This document shows positions 21,002 to 30,730 of a DNA stretch of 64,000 bases, in pieces (within the stretch, counting starts at the first letter, position 1; each line of letters begins with the position of its first letter). The notes beneath the pieces are model-generated. The model ran no database searches and was not told the DNA's origin. It saw nothing but the letters and a program-made list of their open reading frames with translations. This DNA comes from Paulinella micropora (taxonomy: Eukaryota > Cercozoa > Imbricatea > Euglyphida > Paulinellidae), in the NCBI GenBank assembly GCA_019918135.1, contig WBZZ01002185.1, positions 2,501 through 66,500 on the forward strand, given 5' to 3'. The position numbers were made by a program, and so were the translations under genes.

Positions 21002-21784
21002 ATGGTCGCTAAAAAGACTAATAAGAAAAAGGCAAAAGTCCGTCCACCTAGAGTTTATAGGAATAAGAGCGGGAGACCTTATATTATCCAGAAGGGTAAA
21101 AAATATTATCTTAATTTTGGTAAGAAAACAAATGATTTAAGCACATTACAAATCGTTAAACTTTTTATGAAATATATTGGTAAGCCGAGCACACAAAGAC
21201 AGGGCCGCAAACCAAGGGAAAAAACAATCAAATCTGATTTCAATCGTCTTGAACACGAGAACAGAAACCAGATACAAAGCAACTTACAAAAGAAATATGA
21301 GTTAATACATGACGAGGAAGAAAAGGAAAAGAAGAAACGGGATGAGATAGAAGAGGAGAAGAAGAGGCTAGAAAGAAAAATCAAAGCAGATACTAAGGAA
21401 CTAAATGAAATAATGAATAGGGATCATAAGAGACAACTGGCGGAGATTAAGGAAAGACAGGAAGAAAAGTCTAGGGAACAGAAGAAGGAACAACGACTTA
21501 TTCAAGAACTACAGGCAGAACAACGACATAGACAGGGATTATTGACGGCTCCAGTTGCACAGCCGTTTATAGCGAAACCGAATACCCCTTCAACTATAAA
21601 TAAACCAAAGAAAACCGAAACTACATCTTCCCCAAAAATAACTGATATAACTGACAAAGTAAATAAACAAGAAAAAGATTTGGAAGAAGAAAAGAGACGA
21701 AGAATTATTGATGAAATGTTCTCTGAGAAATCAAGAAAAAACGTGTCAAAAAATGAAAAATCATACAATAATAAATCACCTTAA
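21002..21784 (+). CDS. Long coiled-coil protein of the morphogenesis cluster
   Basis: The protein has 260 residues. A basic N-terminus (KKTNKKKAKVRPPRVYRNKSGRPYIIQKGKK) is interrupted only by short turns. Then comes a compact segment with FGKKTNDLSTLQIVKLFMKY, and a Glu/Lys coiled coil from about residue 85 to 180. The C-terminal part is Pro/Thr-rich with a second short coil. The gene overlaps the protease gene by 32 bp if the protease starts at 21753, which suggests linked expression. Scaffold or minor virion roles are plausible. No family is recognised. Confidence 0.6.
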   Translation: MVAKKTNKKKAKVRPPRVYRNKSGRPYIIQKGKKYYLNFGKKTNDLSTLQIVKLFMKYIGKPSTQRQGRKPREKTIKSDFNRLEHENRNQIQSNLQKKYELIHDEEEKEKKKRDEIEEEKKRLERKIKADTKELNEIMNRDHKRQLAEIKERQEEKSREQKKEQRLIQELQAEQRHRQGLLTAPVAQPFIAKPNTPSTINKPKKTETTSSPKITDITDKVNKQEKDLEEEKRRRIIDEMFSEKSRKNVSKNEKSYNNKSP

Positions 21785-22754
21785 AAAAGCAGGCATTAAT
21801 ATCCCTATGATAAAAAACAAAGGTTCAAACGACTACGCCACTAGTTTAAAGAGATGGTTATACACACAAAAAATCACTGAAAACATATCATCGGCAGAAG
21901 ATGGATGGGATAAACTAGAAGAATTTACAACAAAAATGATTGCTAAAAATGAAAGCAAAAAGAATGAAGAAAAAAAAACTCCTGTAAATAGCACTCTATC
22001 GCCAATAGACCCACCCCGTTTTGAAAATTCTCCAGATGCTAAACAACTTATATTTGAAATGACAAATCCACAACCAGCGGAGACACAACCGACAGATGTA
22101 GCACTACCCCCGAGCACAAGTTCTGTGGAGTCACAGCAACAACAGCAAGAGGAGACAACCATACCCACGAGAACAAGTTCTGCGGAGCAGAACATCGTGG
22201 CAAAGCCACTCATCGCGGAGACACCAGAGCAACAGCCAGAGGAGCCACAGCAACAGGGTGAGGGAAGGGGACTAATGACTAATGAAATAGACGACATAAT
22301 GAAAAAATATGGATGGTATCTCGGAGCAATAGCCAGTGATGAAATCTATACATTGAAGCCCGGAAGCAGAAAGCGATACGGATTTATTATGAATTTGGAC
22401 AATCACAAGCAAGCAGGGTCTCATTGGATAGCCGTATGGATAAGTCTAGATAAAGACAGGAGTGTTGAAGTATATGACCCATTAGCACTTTACCAACCAA
22501 CGGAAGACTTTCAACAACAAATGAAACAACTAATTGACCGAAGCCACCCCGATAGTTATTTATTAATGAAGGTTAATCAAGTAAAACAACAATCAGATAC
22601 AAGCGACACATGCGGATGGCATAGTATGAGATTTTTAATGGAGCGGGCGAAAGGCAACCGATTTAAGTTTGCTAGTGGATATACAGACCTAAAGGAAGAA
22701 GAAGCGGAGAAATTAAAAGCACAGAATGGTTATGGTTTCGACACCTACATCTAA
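21753..22754 (+). CDS. Adenain-like cysteine protease (capsid maturation)
   Basis: The protein has 333 residues from ATG 21753. An upstream start at 21708 is possible. The N-terminal half is a linker rich in Pro, Gln, Ser and Thr. The C-terminal half, from about residue 175, is the Ulp1/adenain-type protease: His in GSHWIAVWI, the acidic partner in VEVYDPLA, and catalytic Cys in SDTCGWHSMRF, preceded by a Gln pair that may form the oxyanion hole. The enzyme is expected to cut capsid precursors during virion maturation. It is intact, and lies 29 bp before the minor capsid gene. All three catalytic positions are present. Confidence 0.9.
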   Translation: MKNHTIINHLKKAGINIPMIKNKGSNDYATSLKRWLYTQKITENISSAEDGWDKLEEFTTKMIAKNESKKNEEKKTPVNSTLSPIDPPRFENSPDAKQLIFEMTNPQPAETQPTDVALPPSTSSVESQQQQQEETTIPTRTSSAEQNIVAKPLIAETPEQQPEEPQQQGEGRGLMTNEIDDIMKKYGWYLGAIASDEIYTLKPGSRKRYGFIMNLDNHKQAGSHWIAVWISLDKDRSVEVYDPLALYQPTEDFQQQMKQLIDRSHPDSYLLMKVNQVKQQSDTSDTCGWHSMRFLMERAKGNRFKFASGYTDLKEEEAEKLKAQNGYGFDTYI

Positions 22755-22761
22755 AAATATT

Positions 22762-22777
22762 TATCTATATTTATATA
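22762..22777 (+). promoter_or_regulatory. Putative late-type promoter motif, copy 2
   Basis: TATCTATATTTATATA is identical to 19231-19246 and lies seven bases before ATG 22784 of the minor capsid gene. Confidence 0.6.
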
Positions 22778-22783
22778 CTCATT

Positions 22784-23596
22784 ATGGACTATAAAGGAGG
22801 AAGAAGTTCGGGTATCCATTACATAAATAGCAAAAATAGGATAACTGGCACGGACAGCGACTTTACACACGAAGTCAATTTGAAAGGGCTAGACAATCCA
22901 ACACATTGTAAAATTCTTCATATCTATGTGCCGAAATCGTATTATTCGGTGGCTTCACCATATAATACTTTTACATTATCCGAAGACGGGTATGAGACTT
23001 TAATTACGATACCTGATGGCAACTACACAATGAACAACTTAAAAAATAAACTGACCGAGATACTGACGGCAGAAAGTCCGAATGACTATACATATGTCGT
23101 CTCAAGCAACAATACCAACATAGAACCAGAAGATGGCAAATTAACATTCAGTGTTTCAAATAACGGAGGTATTCAACCGCGATTTATATTTGATGGTAAT
23201 ACCCGTATTCACGAGGTAATGGGTTTTGATAGAAACTCAACGTATTTCTTTGCTAATGATTTTATTAAATCGCCAAATGTAATTATTTTAACTGGTGAAA
23301 AGACTTTGTATCTTCAATCAGACTTAGTGGGGGAGGGAGATAATCATGTGCTACAAGAAATATACACGTGTAATGAAATACCATTTGGAGCCGTTATATA
23401 CGACGGAAGTGGGTCTGAGTATGGTAAGAAATTATCCGCAAGTTCAAATAATGTGTATCGGTTTTATCTTACAGACGAAAACGATCAGGCTATAAATCTT
23501 AATGGTTTGGGTATTGTAATGACATTGTTGATTTACAGAGAGACTAATTATTTTAATTTATTTACATCATTTTTTAATTTATTAAAATCAAAGTGA
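22784..23596 (+). CDS. Minor capsid (penton) protein
   Basis: The protein has 270 residues and is intact. It has the pattern of Polinton-like minor capsid proteins, which form a single jelly-roll penton. This includes an N-terminal YINSKNRITGTDSDFTHEV, a KILHIYVPKSYYSVASPYNTF segment and an IPDGNYTMNNLKNKL segment. It is directly upstream of the major capsid gene, as in most members. It would form the pentameric vertices to which the fibre may attach. The promoter is the 16-mer at 22762. A palindrome follows the stop by 43 bp. Confidence 0.85.
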   Translation: MDYKGGRSSGIHYINSKNRITGTDSDFTHEVNLKGLDNPTHCKILHIYVPKSYYSVASPYNTFTLSEDGYETLITIPDGNYTMNNLKNKLTEILTAESPNDYTYVVSSNNTNIEPEDGKLTFSVSNNGGIQPRFIFDGNTRIHEVMGFDRNSTYFFANDFIKSPNVIILTGEKTLYLQSDLVGEGDNHVLQEIYTCNEIPFGAVIYDGSGSEYGKKLSASSNNVYRFYLTDENDQAINLNGLGIVMTLLIYRETNYFNLFTSFFNLLKSK

Positions 23597-23639
23597 ATTA
23601 ATTTTAGAATTATTTATTTTTTTATTTTTTATTTTTGCT

Positions 23640-23663
23640 GAAAGATTTTTAAAATCTTTCTAA
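23640..23663 (+). promoter_or_regulatory. Palindrome between the two capsid genes
   Basis: GAAAGATTTT (23640-23649), one T, and AAAATCTTTC (23651-23660) form a perfect stem, followed by TAATATAT. Together with the AT-rich block before it (TTTTAGAATTATT...), this repeats the 20484-20541 spacer. It probably marks the end of the minor capsid transcript and the promoter of the major one. Confidence 0.6.
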
Positions 23664-23711
23664 TATATTCTGGTGAATTAGTTAATTTACACTACTTAAA
23701 AAAAAAACAAA

Positions 23712-25169
23712 ATGCCGACTCAACACGGAGGCGAACTAGACTTTTCAAGAACCGACTACATCAGTGCTTCGTATCGTTTGAATAAACTAACTCCGCTAGA
23801 AGGTGCGGGAACTATTACGGTTACTACCGCAGGAGGACAAGAAAGCAACTTTGACCTTATCAGCAGGCCATTTAACTTAGCCCGCTCTGTTTTGAGTTTT
23901 ACTTATGCCCCACCATCAATTGCCGCGAACTATAACAAATGCTATATGGATTGTCTGGCTCCTATTAGACAAATTCAACTTCAAACCCGTAGCGGTGTTT
24001 ATCTGTGTGATGTAAATGAAGTTGGTAATTTTACGAAGATTATTTGGAAGGCCGAAACCTCTATGAAGGACTTTCTGACACTTGAAAACCACGATAATGG
24101 AAGTGGTGCGGGATGTATGCTTCAAAAGTGTAATGCTGGAAAGATTGTTATCGGTAGTAGAGCAGAAAGGCGAGCAATTGATACTTCAGTAGCCTACGAT
24201 ACTGTTAGAGACGCAATTCAAACATACTACAAAGTGCCTAGTGTAAATGCTCGTCGCCACGTCGATTCCGCTCTATCTGATGGCACTGCTGGAACCTATA
24301 GCCTTGTTAATGTTGAATATAATGAGGCTAAGTATTTCTCTGGTGGTGCGGCTACTTCTGCTGAGCCTTCTATCGCTGTTAAGATTAATCTCGGTATGCT
24401 TTACAATACCATTTTCGCTCTTGATAAGACTATTATGTTTCCAGAGATTTTGAATATGCGTATTGTATGGCAACAGACCCCTAAAATTTATTATTACAAT
24501 AACGATGCTTCGTCACCGGGTGGAGGAGTGCTTGTTGCTGCCGCTGGTAATGTAAGTGTTTCTAGTCTTAACTTGTTCCTTGCCGTAGAGACTAATCCCG
24601 ATGTCATTCAATCAATTCAACAAAAGGTGGCGAGTCCTGAGGGTATGAGTTTTAATGTTGATGATCCTTATGTTTATAAAAATTCCATTGCTCAATCAAC
24701 TACACAAAACATTATTCTCCGCTTTGATAGGGGGCATGGTAAAAGGTTGAAGAAAATTTATCACACACTCTTTAACAACACCGAAAACAAGAATACCGCT
24801 TATGATATTGATAACAGAGCAAACGCTAAGACTACCAGTTTTCACACCACACTTGACGGGGCACGACTTCAGGAATTTGAAATATTTCCCGCTAGTTTTG
24901 AAGATTATATGTGCTTGAAACCTAAACTTGAAGGTTCTGTTTTGATGAATTCAAATGTGTATCAATACAACTGGTTCTGGGTTGATACTTGGGATAATAC
25001 CCGCCCGCTGTGGAGCAAAGACCAAAATGAAGTTAGTGGGCTTGACCTTTCCAATGAGCGACGATGGGAGTTCATTAGCACTACACAGAATAATGCTCAT
25101 CAGCATGTAAGTGTAGCAATCACTCAGCGGGAGGTTCAGGTTAAGTCAAATTTTATTACTATTTCATAA
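23712..25169 (+). CDS. Major capsid protein (double jelly-roll type)
   Basis: The intact protein has 485 residues, with no stop or frame break. It has the length and beta-rich, low-charge composition of double jelly-roll capsid proteins of Polinton-like viruses. Its position downstream of the penton and protease genes supports the call. An N-terminal GGELDFSRTDYISASYRL segment and a conserved-looking Trp-rich end (QYNWFWVDTWDNTRPLWS) are visible. It would form the trimeric capsomers of the icosahedral shell. I infer the fold from gene order, length and pattern rather than from a structure search. The long A-run before the ATG (23699-23708) matches late transcripts of related viruses. Confidence 0.85.
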   Translation: MPTQHGGELDFSRTDYISASYRLNKLTPLEGAGTITVTTAGGQESNFDLISRPFNLARSVLSFTYAPPSIAANYNKCYMDCLAPIRQIQLQTRSGVYLCDVNEVGNFTKIIWKAETSMKDFLTLENHDNGSGAGCMLQKCNAGKIVIGSRAERRAIDTSVAYDTVRDAIQTYYKVPSVNARRHVDSALSDGTAGTYSLVNVEYNEAKYFSGGAATSAEPSIAVKINLGMLYNTIFALDKTIMFPEILNMRIVWQQTPKIYYYNNDASSPGGGVLVAAAGNVSVSSLNLFLAVETNPDVIQSIQQKVASPEGMSFNVDDPYVYKNSIAQSTTQNIILRFDRGHGKRLKKIYHTLFNNTENKNTAYDIDNRANAKTTSFHTTLDGARLQEFEIFPASFEDYMCLKPKLEGSVLMNSNVYQYNWFWVDTWDNTRPLWSKDQNEVSGLDLSNERRWEFISTTQNNAHQHVSVAITQREVQVKSNFITIS

Positions 25170-25239
25170 GCACACACAATTCAACAAAAAAATATTTTAA
25201 AAAAGTTAGTTTTATTATTTTTTTTCATTCAATATAGGA

Positions 25240-26481
25240 ATGTCCCACCAGAGAAATTTGATAGCACAAAATCCAGACGGAGAATTTATAAATGTCAGTG
25301 TTGGATATGATGGTGATATTGAAACAAATCATTCAAAAACCGCTTTTGGCGAAGCAGTAGTAGGTCAATTAACACCAGTTTTACAGGAAATCTTTCCATA
25401 TACCATTAACACTAGGATATGGACAAAAACAGAAACAAAATCTTCTGTATCATTTTTGGATAATATGGCCGAATTGAAAACTCAAGCGGATGCGACAGCG
25501 GATGCTAGATTGGTAAGTAAAAGGAGAATAAAATATAGAACTGGAACAGGTGTCCTTGCCCGCTTTACTGCTATATGGACAACGGATGATACAAAAGATT
25601 ACTATTCATTTATTTGAATAGGAAGCGGGCTTGATGATGGATTTTATTTTTACAAGGATCAAGCTGGAATGAAAATCGTACATTGTAAAGGAGGTGTCGA
25701 AGATTATATTAACCAAGCAGACTGGGATGACCCGTGCGATGGAAATTATGCTATGCCCGAGATGAAATGGAACAGAGGAAATGTATTTCAAATTCAATTT
25801 CAGTATCTCGGGTTTGGTGCTATTAAGTTTTATATTGAAAATCCCATAACAGGATTATTTCAATTAGTTCATATGATTGAGTACGCAAATGCTAATACTG
25901 GTGTAAGCCTACGAAATACTACATTACCCTTTACAGCAGTAATGAAAAATGATGCAAAGACTGGAATACAAACTCTGAAAACAGCGAGTGCCAGTTTATT
26001 CATTGAGGATTCAAATGTAATAAATACCAGCATAACGAATTCAATTGAGGGTGCTGAAGTCGCCCACACTACAGAAAGACCGATATTAAGTATAAGAAAT
26101 AAGGCAAAATATGATAGTGCTGGTGCTAACTTAGACAATTATTCATTAGTATATCCATCATTGGTAAGTATTAGTAATGAAGACACAAAAACGAATATAG
26201 TAAGAATGGTGTTGAATGGAACATTAACTGGAGCAGTGTATGCGGATGTAGATACGAAATATTCAATAGTTGATACCGACACAACAGCGACTGCTATCGC
26301 CAACGGAACGACGATTTTTAAAATATATGTTAATGCTAATTCAACTCAACAAATCAATCTAAGAAGTTATGATATTTATCTGTCTCCAAGTGATGTATTA
26401 ACTTTTACGCAGAAATCGGTTTCCACTACGAATAATGGTGGAAATGTCAATATTATTGCTAATTTTATAGAAGACCAATAA
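25240..26481 (+). pseudogene. Second virion/attachment-type protein, interrupted by an in-frame TGA
   Basis: The full frame has 413 codons. The first part (GQLTPVLQEIFPYTINTRIW, then YRTGTGVLARFTAIWTT) and the part after the stop (IGSGLDDGFYFY) match a domain that recurs in giant viruses, tailed phages and Polinton-like viruses at fibre or receptor-binding loci. The remaining C-terminal half is beta-rich with many Asn, Thr and Ser. TGA 25615-25617 lies where that domain normally has a small residue before the next Ile-Gly. A single GGA to TGA change explains it, and the frame continues without a shift. The gene follows the capsid gene by 70 bp on the same strand, so co-assembly with the capsid is likely. 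Confidence 0.7.
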
Positions 26482-26510
26482 AGCAAAAAAAAATACAATA
26501 GAATAAATTA

Positions 26511-26972
26511 TCAAAGATATTTTTTTACCGCATCTTTGTTAATAAAATAAGGGTCTTGAATTAAATATTCAAGGTATGGTTTGTCAATTTTAGCGACATC
26601 TTCAATTTTCATTTTTTTATACTTACCATATTGAAGAAAAATATCGGTTTCATTTTGCTGGTATTTTTTCTTTAATATACAACCTTCTTCTGTACATGTA
26701 GCATTTGCTATTTCTTCACCTACATTAGCCTTGATTTCGGCGATACCAGTCTCTTTCAAATCAGTCGCCTTAAATGGAGTGCTCTCTTCTTTATCTGTTA
26801 TGGCTTCAAGCGGTATAACTACTTTCACATTATCGTCTCTCGGCTTGTATTGTTCATAGAAAGAAACAATGTCTGGCTTAGTCCATTTAATTGTGGGCTT
26901 TTTTATTTCGCCGTCAATGTTCCATTTTTCAATTTCATTCAAGTAGTCTTGTTTGGTTGTCAGGTCTGACAT
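26511..26972 (-). CDS. Protein with ExoX-C-like KYK domain (paralogue 1)
   Basis: The protein has 153 residues. The C-terminal 45 (LQYGKYKKMKIEDVAKIDKP, then YLEYLIQD) resemble the small domain found at the C-terminus of exonuclease X and as a stand-alone module in viruses and phages. The N-terminal 100 residues are acidic and unrecognised. It faces the gene that ends at 26481 across 29 bp. Its downstream neighbour in sequence, 27000-27274, carries the same domain and ends with the same KKYL. The function is unknown; a nucleic-acid-related role is inferred from the domain's partners elsewhere. Confidence 0.65.
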   Translation of the reverse strand: MSDLTTKQDYLNEIEKWNIDGEIKKPTIKWTKPDIVSFYEQYKPRDDNVKVVIPLEAITDKEESTPFKATDLKETGIAEIKANVGEEIANATCTEEGCILKKKYQQNETDIFLQYGKYKKMKIEDVAKIDKPYLEYLIQDPYFINKDAVKKYL

Positions 26973-26999
26973 GATATATATTATTAATATTATTTTTTA

Positions 27000-27274
27000 T
27001 TATAAATATTTTTTTACCTCGTCAATGTTTTTAAACCACGGCTGACGGATAATCCATTCTAAATAAGGCTTATCAATCGTGGCAATATCTGAAATTTTCT
27101 TACCCTTATACTTACCAAACTGAAAAAATCCTTAGACTTTCCTTCTCTACTTTTTTCAATTGCCTTAATTTCTTCGTCAATCATCTGTTGCACATCTCTT
27201 ACTGAAAAGAATTCCTTATTCTTCTCAATTGAAAGTCGTCCAAATTTTTCAGATAGTCCGGTGAGGGTGGTCAT
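27000..27274 (-). pseudogene. Paralogue 2 of the KYK-domain protein, frameshifted
   Basis: The N-terminal 52 residues are read in one frame. After a T/A-rich run near 27118-27125 the second frame gives QFGKYKGKKISDIATIDKP and YLEWIIRQPWF, ending VKKYL and TAA at 27000-27002. The domain matches that of 26511-26972, so the two genes are a tandem duplicate with different N-termini. Full length would be about 91 residues. One base is lost or gained in the run, so a sequencing error is possible. Confidence 0.6.
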
Positions 27275-27334
27275 CTGTCTATATAGGGTGGTAAAAAAAT
27301 TTATTGAAAAAAAATTAATTAATTATTGATATTT

Positions 27335-27370
27335 GATATTTTGTTCTGACTTCGTCATCACAAAACATCG
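27335..27370 (+). repeat. Dispersed intergenic repeat of the virus, copy B
   Basis: This 36-bp match to 15088-15123 (three mismatches) lies in the spacer downstream of the DNA polymerase gene. Its end overlaps one arm of the hairpin at 27363-27398. Confidence 0.7.
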
Positions 27371-27398
27371 TTTTATACTTTAATGGTCGACGATGTTT
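27363..27398 (-). terminator. Hairpin downstream of the DNA polymerase gene
   Basis: AAACATCG (27363-27370) and CGATGTTT (27391-27398) form a perfect inverted repeat 38 bp after the polymerase stop on the minus strand. The position fits the hairpin-type 3'-end signals seen elsewhere in this element. Confidence 0.5.
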
Positions 27399-27435
27399 GA
27401 TAATAAACGAGAGTGTGTAGCACGAAGTGAAATTT

Positions 27436-30353
27436 TCAAATATCAAAGCCGTAAGGGATACTATCATTTTCGTTAATAAACTCACGCCCGCACCATCTTG
27501 TTTTATTAACTACTTTTACTACATTCTTTTGGTGTTGTATGCTAAAGTGTTCAATGTGTTGTTGTTTGCTGTTTCTGCTAGTATGTATTTTCTTCATTAT
27601 AAAGTCTCTGGTATTAGTTAAACTTTCGCCCTTATCCATTAATTCATAGGCGGTTGGATTTAATTTTTTCAAATCCAAACCTTTTCCTCTAAAGTGGAAA
27701 TGAGTTTTACCTTTTTCTTCACCTTTCTTTACATACTCCAACATATATAATTTTGGTGCTACCCATATTCCCCTTATTATTTTACAATCCGTTCCAAGGT
27801 CATCATCCATTCCGCCGATTGTTTTATCTCTAAATCTCTTTATCCGTTCAATATTTCTTACATGGCTTTGAATGCTGTCTGTATCTGTGTAATAATAGTC
27901 TCTGTCGGGGTCGTTGTCTGGGTTGGCTTCGGTCATATACTTATACATAATTCGTCTGCTGTATGCTAGGATAAATGCCCCGTATTGAGTGGGTTTTGTA
28001 ATTTTATCTTCTATTATTTGTTCGTCGCGTGGTGTTCCCGAGATAAGCCATAATTCACCATTTGCCTCATCAAATTTCTCAATATCTGTTATCACGTGTT
28101 TAGCCCAGAATTTCCAATACTCGTGATTTTTAGAAATATATTTACTCACTGAGTTTATCGGTCTTTGAATTGTCTTTCTGTATAAAGCATTCATAAATAA
28201 CTTCGCCAATAAATACTGCGGTGTTCCTTTCTTTGAGTTTTGTTTTCGTTTAAATAACTCTAATATGTAATCTTTGAATACTGGTTCGGCTCCTTCGGTA
28301 TAATATCCTCGGTTGATTTTGACTTGGTAGCCAAGTTCTATCATATCTTCAATATCTACAGAAGTTAGCCATTGGTCTTTCATATCTCTTAACTCCCACT
28401 TTAGACATCCCTTACTATCGCGGAAAGGAACTCGCGGGTGTAATAGATTTTTTGGAGATGTGTAATCAATGTTATATATACCAATTTTCCCTTTCGTTTC
28501 TCCTTCACACTCCTTTATTTCACCTGTCATGTAATTTTCAAGCATTGCTGTTGGATAAAGACTTACAACATCCGCATCAATGAGATAATCTACAACCTCA
28601 TTAAAGCAGATTTCACCATTTATGTATTTTTGATATTGCTCTGAGATAAATCTCATTTTGCTTGGGTAAGTTCTAGCGCCATATACTGCCTTTCTGAAAT
28701 CACTTTCTTGATTTACTTTTGGGAGATATATTCTATATTTTTTACGTATCTTCTTTTTCCAAAGATTAAAGGTTAAAGAAGACGTAGAAATAAATTCAGA
28801 AAGATTTGTTTTATGTTCTTCAAATATTGGTTCGTTTAATGTTTCATATAATTCTTTCAACCCCATAACATCCTTCTCTAAATACACCAAAGATTCTTTT
28901 CTCATTTCATCATCCATCTCTTCCCATCGTTTTGCTTTGTCGTGGTCAAAATCGCCTTTTAAAACATTACATCCCAAACTTTCAAGGTTCTTTTTAAGGC
29001 TTCCTTCGGTATGCTTAGAAATATCCCAAAATTTCATATTTTTATATTCCATTGAAATAATGGCACCATTATTAATCAATGGAGTGTCTTTTATTTTTCT
29101 TTTAATAAATTCTTTTTGTAAGAAGTAATGGTCAAATTTACTTCCATTAAAAGCATTAACATATAATGTGGCTTTTGGTTTCTTCTTTTTTAATTCCTCC
29201 GCATATTGAAAGATTATATCAATGAGTTTTGAAATACAATCATCACCAGCTACATATTCAAAACCAATATCTGCGATCGTATAACCTGCTATATACGCGG
29301 TATGAATTTCAGCCTCATTTCTATATGTTTCTAAATCATAATGAAAAATCTCATCTTGATTGTTATATTTCATTTCAACAAATCTGGTCAATAATCTTCT
29401 TTTATCTTTAAACATCGCATCCACATATGATTGTCTGTCTTCATTACAAGTATGTTTATCAAAATATGTTTTATAACAATCGGGGCATTTCTTTTTGTTT
29501 CTTGTTATAAACCCTAAATAATGATTTTCTTTGAGATAACAAAGCACATCAGCAGTAATTAAAGGGTCTTCATAGTTTTTGAATGTTTGTTTGGTTGTCA
29601 CATCAGTCAATTCAAAATACTTACCTTTAATACAATATTTTTTTAAGATTTCATATCCTATTGAAAGTGGTATATATGAATTATGTTCAAGTTTGAATTC
29701 TTGCCTAATTTCATTACATACTTTTTATTGAGTTTTGATTTACCTTTCATTGGTAAATTTAATATATCCTTAAAAACATAGAAGAAACAATTATTATCCT
29801 TACTCCTTGGATTAATATGAATTCCTTCATCTGTTTTATGTTTCTTATCACTTCCTGAGAGATTACAACCGCCTCCATCTTCTTGAATAATTTGAATAAT
29901 CATACGTTGAATAATTCTATCATATCCATTCGCACTGGCTTCAAGATTTTGTTCGTTGTATAGATATATATCACGAAACAACTCGTCAATGTCTTTTAAC
30001 TTAACGGAATTGAAAGTTTTCCATTTATAAAACTTTTCATCATCAATATCCGTCATATAACCAAACTTGACATGAAGACTTGCTTCGTTTGTCAAACCTC
30101 TATTTTTAGCATCCTTCACTGCTCTCATAATTGATATTTCAATCGCATCCATATCATAGAAGTTAATGTCAAGGTCTTTGAAAGGGTATGTATACCCATT
30201 TATACCTCTGTTTTTTATTGGTCTTAGTTCTACAAGTTTTACCTCGCGCTTCTTCGCTTCTCTTGTCTTAGTTTCCCGCAAATGTGCTCTAGTCTTCAAT
30301 AGTTCCCTCACATTTTCACTCGGTCTTGGTGCTGATGGTAGGGGTGGTGGCAT
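27436..30353 (-). pseudogene. Protein-primed family B DNA polymerase, frameshifted
   Basis: Full length would be about 972 residues. The first frame (29722-30353) carries a Pro/Lys-rich N-terminus, possibly including the terminal-protein region, and an RSKDNNCFFYVFKDIL motif. The second frame carries a Cys-rich CPDCYKTYFDKHTC finger, then 3'-5' exonuclease motifs (FHYDLETY, NAFNGSKFDHYF, YLEKDVMGL). Polymerase motif A (DADVVSLYPTAM, about 28558-28593), motif B (KLFMNALYRK) and motif C (YYYTDTDSI, about 27878-27904) follow, so every catalytic residue is present. The enzyme would replicate the genome from the inverted-repeat ends. The only break is a single-base shift in a short A-run near 29715-29728. 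Confidence 0.9.
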
Positions 30354-30448
30354 ACTTTTTATATCAATGCGGTTATAAAAATTATAAAAATAATAATAAA
30401 TTATCTGTTATATTTATATATAATAATATCTTATCTTTAAATAGAAAT

Positions 30449-30670
30449 TCATTTCATTGCATCCTCCATTCTTTTCAACTTAAGTAATGCTTGCTTTACT
30501 TCATCTCTTTTTTTCTTTCTCCGTTCTGCTATTATTGCTTTATTTTAGTTGTAATACTCCATTGACTTCTGTCTGTGTCTTTCTGGGTCTTTTTGTATAA
30601 ATTCCCTCGCCTTTCTCCGTAAGGCTTCCTTTTTCTCTTCTGGTGTTTTGTATATTGATTTTCTACCCAT
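30449..30670 (-). pseudogene. Small basic protein with an in-frame TAA
   Basis: The frame has 73 codons plus stop and starts at ATG 30670 with MGRKSIYKTPEEKKEALRRK. It is highly charged and helical, with DPERHRQKSMEYYN before a TAA at 30545-30547. The same frame then continues with NKAIIAERRKKKRDEV and ends at TGA 30449-30451. An AAA (Lys) to TAA change is the simplest cause. This type of Lys/Arg-rich EYYNKNK motif is common in DNA-binding and endonuclease-associated proteins of large viruses. That parallel is loose and the function is unknown. Confidence 0.5.
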
Positions 30671-30730
30671 CTTTGCGTATATATAATAAAAAAATAATCT
30701 TTAATATATATTAAATATTGTTTGTTTGTA

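Noticed and set aside
15892..25617. UGA reassigned to an amino acid in the virus
   Set aside because: TGG is used normally for Trp, other viral genes end at TGA, and three other lesions are TAA. Ordinary nonsense mutations fit better.
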